A stretch of 64,000 bases of DNA from Blastococcus sp. DSM 46786 (GCF_900109665.1 NZ_FOAO01000002.1:124001-188000); one strand, 5' to 3'. Positions 8,183-15,980 are shown, numbered from the stretch's first letter. Notes: generated from the sequence alone by a model not told the origin. Numbers and translations: made by a program.

Positions 8183-8970
8183 CCGCCGAGCCCAAGCAGG
8201 CGGCGACCGTCCTGCTGCTGCGCGACGGGGAGCCGGGGCTGGAGGTCTACCTCCTGCGGCGCACGAAGGGGATGCCCTTCGCCGGCGGGATGACCGCCTA
8301 CCCCGGCGGGGGCGTGGACCCCCGCGACGGCGACACCGAGACCGGCTGGGCCGGCCCCGCCCCGGCGCAGTGGGCCACCGCCTTCGGCTGCGACGAGCGC
8401 ACGGCCCGCGAACTCGTCTGCGCCGCGGTGCGCGAGACCTTCGAGGAGGCCGGCGTCCTGCTGGCCGGCCTGCCCGACGGCAGCGTGGTGCCGGACGTCT
8501 CGGGCGACGACTGGGAGCGGCAGCGGCAGGGGCTGCTCAGCCGCGAGCTGTCGCTCGCCGAGCTGCTCGCCGAGCGGGGGCTGGCCCTCCGGTCGGACCT
8601 GCTGCGCCCGTTCGCGCACTGGATCACCCCGCCGGTCGAGCCCCGCCGCTACGACACCAAGTTCTTCGCGGCCGCGCTGCCGGTGGGCCAGGAGGCGCGG
8701 GACGTGTCCGGCGAGGCCGACGAGGCTGCCTGGTTGCGCCCGGCCGCCGCCCTGGCGGAACTGGACGCCGGGACCCGCCCGATGCTGCCACCGACGTCCC
8801 ACACGCTGGGCCAGCTGACCGGGTTCCCCGACGTCGCCGCCGCGCTGGCCGGCTCGCCGCCGCAGCCGATGCACCCGATCAGCCCGCGGTTCGAGGAGAC
8901 GCCCGACGGTCGCTGGGCGGTGCTGCCCGACGGCACCCGCATCAGGCTGGCCGTGCCGCTTTCTTCGTGA
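8179..8970 (+). CDS. NUDIX hydrolase
   Basis: A 263-residue hydrolase. The Nudix region is extended: YPGGGVDPRD at 41-50 provides the first glycines, and AAVRETFEEAGVLL provides the R-E-x-x-E-E-x-G core after an insertion of about 35 residues. That spacing is longer than the canonical 23-residue box and is seen in the subgroup of NUDIX proteins resembling human NUDT19. The later WITPPVEPRRYDTKFFAAALP segment (W-I-T-P, R-R-Y-D-T-x-F) is also typical of that subgroup. Likely a diphosphatase on CoA-like or related substrates (inference). Third gene of the RidA operon. Confidence 0.85.
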   Translation: MTAEPKQAATVLLLRDGEPGLEVYLLRRTKGMPFAGGMTAYPGGGVDPRDGDTETGWAGPAPAQWATAFGCDERTARELVCAAVRETFEEAGVLLAGLPDGSVVPDVSGDDWERQRQGLLSRELSLAELLAERGLALRSDLLRPFAHWITPPVEPRRYDTKFFAAALPVGQEARDVSGEADEAAWLRPAAALAELDAGTRPMLPPTSHTLGQLTGFPDVAAALAGSPPQPMHPISPRFEETPDGRWAVLPDGTRIRLAVPLSS

Positions 8971-8980
8971 TCCTCCGGAT

Positions 8981-9185
8981 CACACCGCGGTCAGGTGCCG
9001 TTCCCGATCGGCGCTGAGCCGCTGCCCGTGTTCCCGCGGGGGACCCTCCGGGCCCCGCCCCGGGCCCACACCGCGGCCAGGTGCCGTTCCCGATCGGCGC
9101 TGAGCCGCTGCCCGTGTTCCCGCGGGGGACCCTCCGGGCCCACACCGCGGCCAGGAACCGTCCCGACATCCGCTGAGCCGCTGCG
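8981..9185. repeat. Tandem direct repeat, two 74-bp copies plus a decayed third
   Basis: Copies at 8981-9054 and 9067-9140 differ at about one position and are separated by 12 bp. A third copy starts at 9141 and decays after about 45 bp. The unit opens with CACACCGCGG and ends with GGGGGACCCTCCGGGCC, including CCCGCGGG palindromes. It fills most of the gap between the NUDIX gene and the crp terminator, and no gene is visible in it. Confidence 0.9.
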
Positions 9186-9201
9186 TCGACGCCGGGGGCA
9201 G

Positions 9202-9250
9202 TGAACGCGAGAGGCCCAGAACCGTCGTGGTTCTGGGCCTCCCGCGTTCA
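9202..9250. terminator. Long bidirectional terminator between NUDIX and crp
   Basis: Arms TGAACGCG-A-GAGGCCCAGAACC and GGTTCTGGGCCTC-C-CGCGTTCA give 21 paired bases with one mismatch and a 5-nt GTCGT loop. It lies 14 bp beyond the crp stop codon in the convergent gap. Confidence 0.85.
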
Positions 9251-9264
9251 GCGGTCCGGTGGTG

Positions 9265-9939
9265 TCACCGCGCGCGGCGGCGCAGGCGCTCCTCGTCGAG
9301 GACGACGACGGACTTGCCCTGCAGCTGGATCCAACCGCGGTGCACGAAGTCGGCGAGCGCCTTGTTGACCGTCTCGCGGGAGGCGCCCACCAGCTGGGCC
9401 AGCTCCTCCTGCGTGAGGTCGTGCTTGACCCGCAGGCCGTCGGTGTCGCGGCTGCCGAACCGGTCGGCCATCTGCAGCAGCGCCTTGGCCACGCGGCCGG
9501 GGACGTCGGTGAAGATCAGGTCCGCGACCGAGTCGTTGGTGCGGCGCAGGCGGCGGGCCAGCACGCGCAGCAGCTGCTCACCGATCTCCGGGTGCGCCTC
9601 GATCCAGGGCAGCAGGACCGACTGCGGCATCCGCGCCAGCTTCACGTCCGTGACGGCGGTGGCCGTCGCGGTGCGCGGCCCCGGGTCGAAGACCGAGAGC
9701 TCGCCGAACTGGTCGGAGGGCCCCATGACCGCGAGCACGTTCTCCCGGCCGTCCGGGGACCGGCGGGAGAGCTTGATCTTGCCCGTCATGACGATGTAGA
9801 GGCTGTCGCCCGGCTCGCCCTCGTTGAAGACCACCCGACCCCGGGGGAGGGTGATCGTCTCCAGACGGCTGATGACGGGGTCCACCGCGTCCTCGGAGAG
9901 CCCCTGGAAGAGCCCCGACTGGGCCAGCACCTCGTCCAC
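9265..9939 (-). CDS. crp: Crp/Fnr-family cAMP-type transcription regulator
   Basis: A 224-residue regulator. The N-terminal cyclic nucleotide-binding domain carries [16 protein letters not shown] at 78-93, whose E80, R89 and T90 match the cAMP phosphate-binding cassette of mycobacterial Crp and corynebacterial GlxR. The C-terminal winged helix has [20 protein letters not shown] (174-193) as the helix-turn-helix; R189 and E190 are at the usual base-contacting places. A global regulator of carbon and energy genes in relatives. The GTG start has an AGAGGA ribosome-binding site. A matching half-palindrome is seen upstream of hppA in this window. Confidence 0.95.
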   Translation of the reverse strand: MDEVLAQSGLFQGLSEDAVDPVISRLETITLPRGRVVFNEGEPGDSLYIVMTGKIKLSRRSPDGRENVLAVMGPSDQFGELSVFDPGPRTATATAVTDVKLARMPQSVLLPWIEAHPEIGEQLLRVLARRLRRTNDSVADLIFTDVPGRVAKALLQMADRFGSRDTDGLRVKHDLTQEELAQLVGASRETVNKALADFVHRGWIQLQGKSVVVLDEERLRRRAR

Positions 9940-10084
9940 TGCACGTCCTCTCGCACTGTCTGCGGGCGCAGGTGTGCCCGCGCCCGACGGAGAGTCTAGG
10001 CGGCTGTGCGGTCGGTCACCCGATCGGTGGCACCGGAGTCCCCCCTCCGAGCGAGATGACCGGCGCCACGACGGGTCGCCCGGC

Positions 10085-10342
10085 TCAGACGAGCGGCGGG
10101 TTCTGGGAGCGCCGGCCGCGGTGTCGACGACGCCGCCAGCGGAACAGCGCGCGCCGGATGCCCGAGGTCGCGAGGGTGTCGACCTCGCCGGGCGTCGCCG
10201 TGTCCAGGAACTCGCTGACCTCGCGCGAGGACGCGGGGCGGCGGAGGGGTTCCTCGACGCGCTCCATCACCAGCAGGAAGGCGATCAGCAGCGGGGGGAA
10301 GAGGATGACACTGAGGGCGACCAATCCCGATCTCCTCTGCAT
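10085..10342 (-). CDS. Small membrane protein (Rv3675-like position)
   Basis: An 85-residue protein starting [20 protein letters not shown]. One transmembrane helix spans about residues 6-26. A short acidic linker and a strongly basic tail ([18 protein letters not shown]) follow, predicting an N-out/C-in single-pass protein. It lies divergently from nth and next to crp, where M. tuberculosis has the small membrane protein Rv3675. The function is unknown. No clear Shine-Dalgarno is seen before the ATG. Confidence 0.65.
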   Translation of the reverse strand: MQRRSGLVALSVILFPPLLIAFLLVMERVEEPLRRPASSREVSEFLDTATPGEVDTLATSGIRRALFRWRRRRHRGRRSQNPPLV

Positions 10343-10411
10343 CGTCGGCGGGACGGGGGAAGCGGTCCGTCCTCGATCATGGCACGCGGGAAGAGGGTCA
10401 GCAGGGCCGCA

Positions 10412-10417
10412 TACCCT
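10412..10417 (+). promoter_or_regulatory. -10 box (TACCCT) of the nth operon
   Basis: TACCCT ends 7 nt before the GTG at 10425, supporting both this start and a leaderless mRNA for the nth-to-marP run. Confidence 0.55.
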
Positions 10418-10424
10418 CGACCGC

Positions 10425-11225
10425 GTGTCCGCCCCCGCGTCCTCACCGGCCTACGCGCGCCCCACCCGGGCCCGCCGCCCCACCCCCGCCGCACGGACCG
10501 GGGCGTCGCCGTACGACCCGGGGGAGACCCCGCTCGCCCGTACCCGCCGGGCCCGCCGGATGGCCCGCGAGCTGACCGTTCTCCACCCCGACGCGCACTG
10601 CGAGCTCGACTTCACCAACGCCTTCGAGCTGCTGGTCGCCACGGTCCTCTCGGCGCAGACCACCGACAAGATGGTCAACAAGGTGACGCCGACGCTCTTC
10701 GCGCGCTACCCCGACGCGGTCGCCCTCGCCGGCGCCGACCGCGAGGAGCTGGAGACCATCCTCAAGCCCACGGGCTTCTTCCGGGCCAAGGCGAACTCGG
10801 TGCTGGGGCTGAGCCAGGCCCTGGTCGAGCGCTTCGACGGCGAGGTCCCGGCCCGGATGGCCGACCTGGTGACCCTGCCGGGCGTGGGGCGCAAGACGGC
10901 GAACGTCGTGCTGGGCAACGCCTTCGGCGTCCCGGGGCTCACCGTCGACACGCACTTCGGCCGCCTCGTGCGCCGGTTCGGCTGGACCGAGGAGGAGGAC
11001 CCGGTCAAGGTCGAGGCCGAGATCGCCCAGCTGGTGCCGAAGAAGGAGTGGACCGACTTCAGCCACCGGGTGATCTTCCACGGCCGCCGGGTGTGCCACG
11101 CGAAGAAGGCCGCCTGCGGCGCGTGCGGCCTGGCGCAGTGGTGCCCGTCGTTCGGCATCGGCCCGGTCGATCCCGAGCTCGCTCTCAAGCTGGTCAAGAC
11201 GCCGACCGCCTCGGACACCGAGTGA
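10425..11225 (+). CDS. nth: Endonuclease III (DNA glycosylase/AP lyase)
   Basis: A 266-residue HhH-GPD glycosylase that excises oxidised pyrimidines and cleaves AP sites. The helix-hairpin-helix [15 protein letters not shown] holds the catalytic lysine K157, and VDTH holds D175. A C-terminal iron-sulfur cluster motif has the spacing C224-x6-C231-x2-C234-x5-C240. The first ~40 residues are a basic/proline-rich extension beyond the E. coli enzyme, as in other actinobacteria. First gene of a five-gene run; its TGA shares one base with the next ATG. Confidence 0.95.
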   Translation: MSAPASSPAYARPTRARRPTPAARTGASPYDPGETPLARTRRARRMARELTVLHPDAHCELDFTNAFELLVATVLSAQTTDKMVNKVTPTLFARYPDAVALAGADREELETILKPTGFFRAKANSVLGLSQALVERFDGEVPARMADLVTLPGVGRKTANVVLGNAFGVPGLTVDTHFGRLVRRFGWTEEEDPVKVEAEIAQLVPKKEWTDFSHRVIFHGRRVCHAKKAACGACGLAQWCPSFGIGPVDPELALKLVKTPTASDTE

Positions 11226-11797
11226 TGCGCCGTCTCGCGCTGGGCGCCGTCGCGCTGCTCGCCGTCGCCGGCTGCAGCTCCGGCGAGAGCCCGGGAGTCG
11301 CGGCGCCGTCGCCGACGTCGTCCCCCGCCGAGGTGCTGGCCGCCTGCCCGGAGCAGCCGGCGGCGGAGGCCGCCGGTGCCGAGCGCCTGCCGCCGCTCTC
11401 CTTCGACTGCCCCGGCGGCGGCTCCCTCGACCTGGCCCGCGCCCCCGGCGTCCCCATGGTGGTCAACCTGTGGGGCAGCTGGTGCCCGCCGTGCCGCGAG
11501 GAGATGCCGCTCCTGCAGGAGTTCTCCGAGATCGCCGGCGACCAGGTGCGGGTGGTCGGCGTGATCAGCAAGGACGGGCTGCCCCAGGCCGCCTCGTTCG
11601 CCGAGGACGCCGGGGTCACCTTCCCCAGTGCGTTCGACGGCGACGGCGAGCTGATGGCCGAGCTGGGCCTGAACGTGCTGCCGTTCACCTACTTCGTCGA
11701 CGCCGGCGGCGCGCTCGTGCACACCGAGGCCGGCCCGGTCAGCTCGGTGGACGAGCTGCGCGGGCTGGTCACCGAGCACCTGGGGGTGCAGCTGTGA
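11225..11797 (+). CDS. TlpA/ResA-like thioredoxin lipoprotein
   Basis: A 190-residue extracytoplasmic thiol-disulfide oxidoreductase. A lipoprotein signal peptide with lipobox AVAG-C17 is followed by a Ser/Pro linker and then a thioredoxin fold with W86-C87-P-P-C90 and the cis-proline at P153 in VLPFTYFVD. Two further cysteines (C41, C62) precede the fold. It overlaps nth by one base and the CoA NUDIX by four. M. tuberculosis Rv3673c has the same type and place. A likely role is reducing or oxidising exported proteins, perhaps including the neighbouring cupredoxin (inference). Confidence 0.92.
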   Translation: MRRLALGAVALLAVAGCSSGESPGVAAPSPTSSPAEVLAACPEQPAAEAAGAERLPPLSFDCPGGGSLDLARAPGVPMVVNLWGSWCPPCREEMPLLQEFSEIAGDQVRVVGVISKDGLPQAASFAEDAGVTFPSAFDGDGELMAELGLNVLPFTYFVDAGGALVHTEAGPVSSVDELRGLVTEHLGVQL

Positions 11798-12546
11798 CCG
11801 GCACCGACGGGCTGCCCGCGTACCTGCAGCGGCTGGTCCAGCGCGCCGAAGACCTCCCGCTGCGCCACCGCATCCCGCAGGCGACCGCCACCGCCCGCCG
11901 GTCCGCCGTCCTCATCCTGTTCGGCGAGGGGCCGGCCGGCCCCGACCTGCTGCTGATCGAGAAGTCCCCCCACCTGCGCAGCCACGCGGGCCAGCCCGCG
12001 TTCCCCGGCGGCGGGGTCGACCCGGGGGACGACTTCCCCGTGGGCACCGCGCTGCGCGAGGCGCACGAGGAGGCGGGCATCGACCCCGCCGGCGTCCGCG
12101 TCGTGGCGACGCTCCAGGAGCTGTTCCTGCCGCCGTCGAACCGGCTCGTCGTCCCCGTCGTGGGCTGGTGGGACGACCCGCGGGACGTCGCGGTCGGCGA
12201 TCCCCACGAGGTGGCCCGGGTCGCCCGGGTGCCGCTCGCCGACCTCGTCGACCCGGCCAACCGCTACCGCCTGCGGCACCCGGCCGGCTTCATCGGGCCG
12301 GCGTTCTGCGTCGCCGACATGGAGGTGTGGGGCTTCACCGCCGGGCTCCTCGACGCGATCCTCGAGGCCGCCGGGCTGGCCCGCCCGTGGGACGCCACCG
12401 ACGTCCGGCCGATCGGCCCCGAGCGGCTCCGCCCGTACACCCTGCCCGGCTCCGGGGACGACGACCCGGCGAGCGACAGCGCCGCGCCGACGGTGGCCGA
12501 TCCCGCGCCCGACGGCGCCGCGGCGCGTACGGTTCGGCCCCGATGA
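11794..12546 (+). CDS. NUDIX hydrolase, CoA pyrophosphatase type
   Basis: A 250-residue protein whose conserved core reads LLLIEKSPHLRSHAGQPAFP followed by the Nudix box from G73 to D97 (RE at 88-89, EE at 92-93). The LLxxR/K...LxxHxGQxxFPGG signature is that of CoA pyrophosphatases (UPF0035), which split CoA into phosphopantetheine and adenosine 3',5'-bisphosphate. The C-terminal ~30 residues are low-complexity Asp/Ala/Pro. Starts and ends in 4-bp overlaps with its neighbours. Counterpart of Rv3672c. Confidence 0.92.
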   Translation: MTGTDGLPAYLQRLVQRAEDLPLRHRIPQATATARRSAVLILFGEGPAGPDLLLIEKSPHLRSHAGQPAFPGGGVDPGDDFPVGTALREAHEEAGIDPAGVRVVATLQELFLPPSNRLVVPVVGWWDDPRDVAVGDPHEVARVARVPLADLVDPANRYRLRHPAGFIGPAFCVADMEVWGFTAGLLDAILEAAGLARPWDATDVRPIGPERLRPYTLPGSGDDDPASDSAAPTVADPAPDGAAARTVRPR

Positions 12547-13031
12547 CCAGGAGCAGGCCCTCGTCCCCCTTCCCGTTCGCACGCTCGTGGCGAGCCCCTG
12601 GACGGGGCCGGGTCGTCGCGCTGGCCGCCGTGCTGGTCCTGCTGACCGGCTGCGGTGGCGGTGGCGGCGCGGCGCAGGAGGTCGCCGAGGCGCCGATCCC
12701 CGAGGGGCTCGGCGAGGTGACGATCGCCGAGGACGGCGTCCAGGAGGTCACCCTCCAGACCCAGGACGACTACGTGTTCACCCCCGACACCTTCACGGTC
12801 GCGCCGGGGCCGGTGCGGCTGACCCTGGTGAACGTCGCCGAAGGCATGCCGCACAACCTCGAGTTCACCGACGAGGAGCTGCCCGAGCCGATCGACGCCG
12901 GCATCTCCATGCTCGCCGCCGGCGAGGAGAAGACGATCGAGTTCGAGGTGTCGACGCCGGGCGAGTACCCCTTCGCCTGCACCTTCCACCTCCAGCTCGG
13001 GCAGGTGGGCACGATGACGGTCAGCGGGTAG
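12543..13031 (+). CDS. Cupredoxin-domain lipoprotein
   Basis: A 162-residue lipoprotein. A basic N-region and hydrophobic core end in the lipobox LLTG-C37, followed by a Gly/Ala linker and a single cupredoxin fold (about 66-162). Likely copper ligands are H104 in GMPHNLEF, C146 and H149 in FACTFH; the axial position is Q154 in LQLGQVGTM, where blue copper proteins usually have Met. The protein would sit on the outer face of the membrane as an electron carrier or copper-binding protein. It is inserted between the CoA NUDIX and the MarP-like protease and shares four bases with the NUDIX gene. Confidence 0.85.
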   Translation: MTRSRPSSPFPFARSWRAPGRGRVVALAAVLVLLTGCGGGGGAAQEVAEAPIPEGLGEVTIAEDGVQEVTLQTQDDYVFTPDTFTVAPGPVRLTLVNVAEGMPHNLEFTDEELPEPIDAGISMLAAGEEKTIEFEVSTPGEYPFACTFHLQLGQVGTMTVSG

Positions 13032-13033
13032 CG

Positions 13034-14215
13034 GTGTCCCTGGTCGACCTGCTGCTGATCACGCTGGCGCTGCTGTTCGCCCTGTCCGGGTTCCGGCAGG
13101 GCCTGCTGGTCTCCGCCACCTCGATCCTCGGCTTCCTCGGCGGGGCCGTCCTCGGGGCGCAGCTGGCCGGACCGGTCGCCGATCGCATCGACGGCTCCAG
13201 CGTCAGCCGGGTCTTCGCCGCCCTCGTGGTCGTGCTCGCCGGAGCGCTGCTGGGCCAGATCCTGGCCGGCGCCGCGGGCCGGGCGCTGCGCTCCCGGGTC
13301 ACCTGGGAGCCGGCCAAGATGGTCGACTCCGTGGCCGGCGCCGTGGTGTCGGCGGCGGCGGTGCTGCTGGTCGCGTGGATGGTCGCCTCCCCGCTGGCCA
13401 GCTCGCCGTTCCCCCAGGTCTCCGGCCAGGTGCGCCAGTCGGCGCTGGTCCAGGCCGTGGACCGGGCCGTCCCCGACGAGGTGCGCGCGGTCTACGAGGA
13501 CCTCCGGGAGGCCATCGACCGACGGGGGCTGCCCGACGTCCTCGACCCGCTCACCCCCACCCAGGCGCGGGAGGTCCCGGCCCCCGACCCCGAGCTGCAG
13601 AACAGCACCGTGGTGGCCTCGGTGCAGGGCTCGGTGGTGCGGATCCGCGGGGTGGCGCCATCGTGCTCCCGGCAGATCGACGGCTCCGGTTTCGTCTACG
13701 CCCCCGAGCGCGTCATGACCAACGCCCACGTGCTGGCCGGCGTCACCGACCCGGTGGTGGTCGCCGAGGGCCGGGAGTACGACGCGGTCCCGGTCGTCGT
13801 CGACGAGGAGATCGACGTCGCGGTGCTCGCGGTGCCGGGGCTGCCGCAGGTGCCGCTGCGGTTCACGCCCGGGACGGCGGACTCCGGCGACGACGCGATC
13901 ATCATGGGATACCCCGGGGGCGGGCCGCTGTACGTCGGACCTGCGCGGGTGCGCGACCGCGGCGAGATCAGCGGGCCCGACTTCCGCAACGCGCAGACCG
14001 TCGTCCGCGACGTGTACGCCCTGTTCGGCCAGGTGCGCGCCGGCAACTCCGGCGGTCCGCTGTTCGCCCCCGACGGGAGCGTCCTGGGCGTCGTCTTCGC
14101 CTCTGCGATCGACGACCCGCAGACCGGCTACGCCCTCACCGGCCCCCAGGTCGCCCGGGCCGCGGAGGCGGGCAACGTAGCGCGCACCGAGGTCGCGACG
14201 GGCCCCTGCGAGTAG
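13034..14215 (+). CDS. marP: MarP-like membrane serine protease (acid/oxidative stress)
   Basis: A 393-residue protein. Four transmembrane helices in the first ~125 residues form a CvpA/colicin V production-type domain, followed by a linker and a periplasmic chymotrypsin-like protease. The triad is H232 (TNAHVLAG), D261 (DEEIDVAVL) and S339 (GNSGGPLF). C211 and C392 are placed to form the disulfide that in M. tuberculosis MarP (Rv3671c) senses oxidation. There, MarP protects intracellular pH and processes the peptidoglycan hydrolase RipA. The GTG start lies 2 bp beyond the cupredoxin stop. Last gene of the nth run. Confidence 0.94.
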   Translation: MSLVDLLLITLALLFALSGFRQGLLVSATSILGFLGGAVLGAQLAGPVADRIDGSSVSRVFAALVVVLAGALLGQILAGAAGRALRSRVTWEPAKMVDSVAGAVVSAAAVLLVAWMVASPLASSPFPQVSGQVRQSALVQAVDRAVPDEVRAVYEDLREAIDRRGLPDVLDPLTPTQAREVPAPDPELQNSTVVASVQGSVVRIRGVAPSCSRQIDGSGFVYAPERVMTNAHVLAGVTDPVVVAEGREYDAVPVVVDEEIDVAVLAVPGLPQVPLRFTPGTADSGDDAIIMGYPGGGPLYVGPARVRDRGEISGPDFRNAQTVVRDVYALFGQVRAGNSGGPLFAPDGSVLGVVFASAIDDPQTGYALTGPQVARAAEAGNVARTEVATGPCE

Positions 14216-14217
14216 AA

Positions 14218-14274
14218 GGACCCCCGTTCCCCCCCACGCCTCGCAGGCTCGGCGCGGGGCCCTGAACGGGGGCC
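14218..14274. terminator. Nested hairpin terminator directly after marP (copy A)
   Basis: Two bases after the marP stop, GGACCCCCGTTC pairs with GAACGGGGGCC (14264-14274). Inside, CCCCACGCC pairs with GGCGCGGGG (8 of 9). One of three closely similar nested hairpins in the window, all starting within 5 nt of a stop codon. Confidence 0.7.
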
Positions 14275-14370
14275 GTTCCAGCACGTCACCGCGCTCGCGG
14301 CGGGACCCTGCAGCGGGGCCGTTCCAGCACGTCACCAGGGCCGTTCCAGCACCTCGCCGGGGGCCGTTCC
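14271..14370. repeat. Direct repeats of a 20-bp unit, 3.5 copies
   Basis: GGCCGTTCCAGCACGTCACC occurs at 14271-14290 and 14317-14336, a variant at 14339-14358, and the first nine bases again at 14362-14370. The same unit recurs at 19758-19800 behind the sister hairpin. It lies between the stops of marP and the EphE-like gene; no gene is seen here. Confidence 0.85.
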
Positions 14371-14387
14371 GCGCGGTGACCTGCGGG

Positions 14388-15314
14388 TCACCGCGCCCAG
14401 GCGGCGATGGCGCGGGTGACCTCGTCGGGGGCTTCTTCCTGGGGGAAGTGGCCGATGCCGGGGAGCTCGCGCCACTCGTACGCCCCGGCGACGTAGCGGC
14501 CCGAGCCGTGCGCCGTCCGGGGGAGGACGTACGGGTCGGCCGCCCCGTGCAGCTGCAGGGTCGGTGCGGTGACCGGGGCCGCCATGCGGCGGGCGTAGCG
14601 CAGGCCGTCGGGTCGCAGCTGCGACCGGCCGGCCCAGCGGTAGTACTCCATCGCGCCGTAGGCGGCCTGCGGGATGCGCGCCGCGGCGCGGTAGCGCTCC
14701 ACGGCGGCGGCGAAGTCCGCGGTGCGGGCCCACTCCGGCCCGGCCCAGCGCTGCATCAGGTCGGCGACGGGGTCGTCGTCGGCCCGGGTCAGCCGCCGCT
14801 CCGGCAGCCGCGGCACCTGGAAACCCAGGGCGTGGCGTAGCGCCCGCCGCTGCCGGCGGTCGGCCATGCCGGCCCGGAGCAGCCGCGGATGGGCCATCGA
14901 GACGACGACCAGCCGGCGCACCACCCGCGGGTGCAGCGCGGCCGCGGTCCAGCCGAGCAGTCCACCCCAGTCGTGGCCGACGACGACGGCGTCGCGCTCG
15001 CCGAGCGCCCGCACCAGCGCCGCGACGTCGGAGGAGAGGGTGGGCAGGTCGTAGCCGCGCGGGGGCTTGTCGCTGGCCCCGTAGCCGCGCAGGTCCGGCG
15101 CGACCACCCGGAACCCGGCCTCGGCCAGGCCGGTGAGCTGGGCGCGCCAGGTCCACCAGAACTGCGGGAAGCCGTGGAGCAGGAGCACGAGCGGCCCGTC
15201 ACCGGCCTCCGCCGCGTGCAGCCGCACGCCGTTGGCGGAGATGTCGCGGTGGGTCCACGGACCCGGGAGCAGGACGCTGATGGCGTCGGGACGGCCGTCC
15301 GCGGGGACGGTCAC
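14388..15314 (-). CDS. Alpha/beta hydrolase, epoxide hydrolase EphE-like
   Basis: A 308-residue alpha/beta hydrolase. The oxyanion-hole HGFP is at 47-50, the nucleophile elbow V-G-H-D115-W-G-G uses aspartate as in epoxide hydrolases and haloalkane dehalogenases, and the catalytic His is H289 in GIGHFPQEE. A tyrosine-rich cap (AYGAMEYYRW) can supply the epoxide-activating tyrosines. The usual substrate range is small or lipid epoxides (unknown here). The gene ends close to the marP repeats and starts five bases from the stop of the holin-like gene, so the two are probably cotranscribed. Position matches ephE (Rv3670). Confidence 0.88.
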   Translation of the reverse strand: MTVPADGRPDAISVLLPGPWTHRDISANGVRLHAAEAGDGPLVLLLHGFPQFWWTWRAQLTGLAEAGFRVVAPDLRGYGASDKPPRGYDLPTLSSDVAALVRALGERDAVVVGHDWGGLLGWTAAALHPRVVRRLVVVSMAHPRLLRAGMADRRQRRALRHALGFQVPRLPERRLTRADDDPVADLMQRWAGPEWARTADFAAAVERYRAAARIPQAAYGAMEYYRWAGRSQLRPDGLRYARRMAAPVTAPTLQLHGAADPYVLPRTAHGSGRYVAGAYEWRELPGIGHFPQEEAPDEVTRAIAAWAR

Positions 15315-15319
15315 CGGCC

Positions 15320-15820
15320 TCAGACCCGGTAGGGCCCGTTGCCGCGCAGCTGGACCTTGCCGCCGCTCACGGTGGGCACGTCACGGCGCCGGGCACCCGG
15401 GGCCTCGCGGTGCATCACCTCGGGCAGCTCGCGCAGCGACTCGATCGTGCGCTCGGGCTTCTCGATCTTCTTGATCAGGCGCTTGCCGATCAGCGCGAGC
15501 AGGCCGGCGACGACGATCAGCGCCACCCAGACGATGAGGTAGGACAGCCAGCGGGGCACGCCGAGCGCGGTGAGCCCCTCGGCGAGGGCGATGAAGAGGA
15601 AGAACATCGAGAAGCCGGCGACGACGCCCGCCGCCCCGAACATCCCGCCGCCGATGGCGCCCTTCTTCGCGGACGCGCCGATCTCGGACTTGGCCAGCTC
15701 GACCTCGCCACGGATCAGCGTCGAGACGTCGGCCATGGCGCTCTGCACCAGCGTGCCGATCGAGGGCTCGGCCGCCGCGCTGCTGCCGTCGGCGCGGGTG
15801 GGCGACACACTGTGGGCCAC
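15320..15820 (-). CDS. Phage holin family (superfamily III) membrane protein
   Basis: A 166-residue protein starting MAHSVSPTRADGSSAAAEPS. An amphipathic stretch (IGTLVQSAMADVSTLIRGEVELAKSEI) precedes two membrane helices (about 57-81 and 90-112), and a basic cytoplasmic tail follows. This arrangement is that of the actinobacterial holin-3_6 family (PF07332), which despite the name is a chromosomal membrane protein in these bacteria. It corresponds to Rv3669. No lysin or phage gene is nearby. The function is unknown, perhaps envelope-related. Confidence 0.85.
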   Translation of the reverse strand: MAHSVSPTRADGSSAAAEPSIGTLVQSAMADVSTLIRGEVELAKSEIGASAKKGAIGGGMFGAAGVVAGFSMFFLFIALAEGLTALGVPRWLSYLIVWVALIVVAGLLALIGKRLIKKIEKPERTIESLRELPEVMHREAPGARRRDVPTVSGGKVQLRGNGPYRV

Positions 15821-15913
15821 GGGTGGCTCCTCCTCCGGTCGGACGGTGCTGGTCAGGACGATCGTGCCCCATGGGCACCGGGCCCGCGCGTCCCGATCCC
15901 CAGGTCGGGGGGA

Positions 15914-15973
15914 GGCATAGGAAGCTTTACCTGCGGGTCGGGGGCCCGAGACGCAGGGAAAGCTTCCTATGCC
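15914..15973. repeat. AT-rich hairpin element, copy A, downstream of acs
   Basis: Inverted arms of 22 bp (15914-15935 and 15952-15973; 21 of 22 paired) start with GGCATAGGAAGCTTT and enclose a 16-nt GC-rich loop. It ends 8 bp from the acs stop codon and probably works as its terminator. It shares the outer 13 bp with the hairpin at 19806 while the inner stem differs. Confidence 0.8.
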
Positions 15974-15980
15974 CGTGAGG

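Noticed and set aside
14271-14370. CRISPR array from the repeated 20-bp units
   Set aside because: Spacing is irregular (2-26 bp), the units are not a palindromic CRISPR repeat, and no cas genes are present.
15320-15820. A prophage suggested by the holin-family protein
   Set aside because: No lysin, integrase, terminase or tail gene is nearby; this family is chromosomal in actinobacteria.
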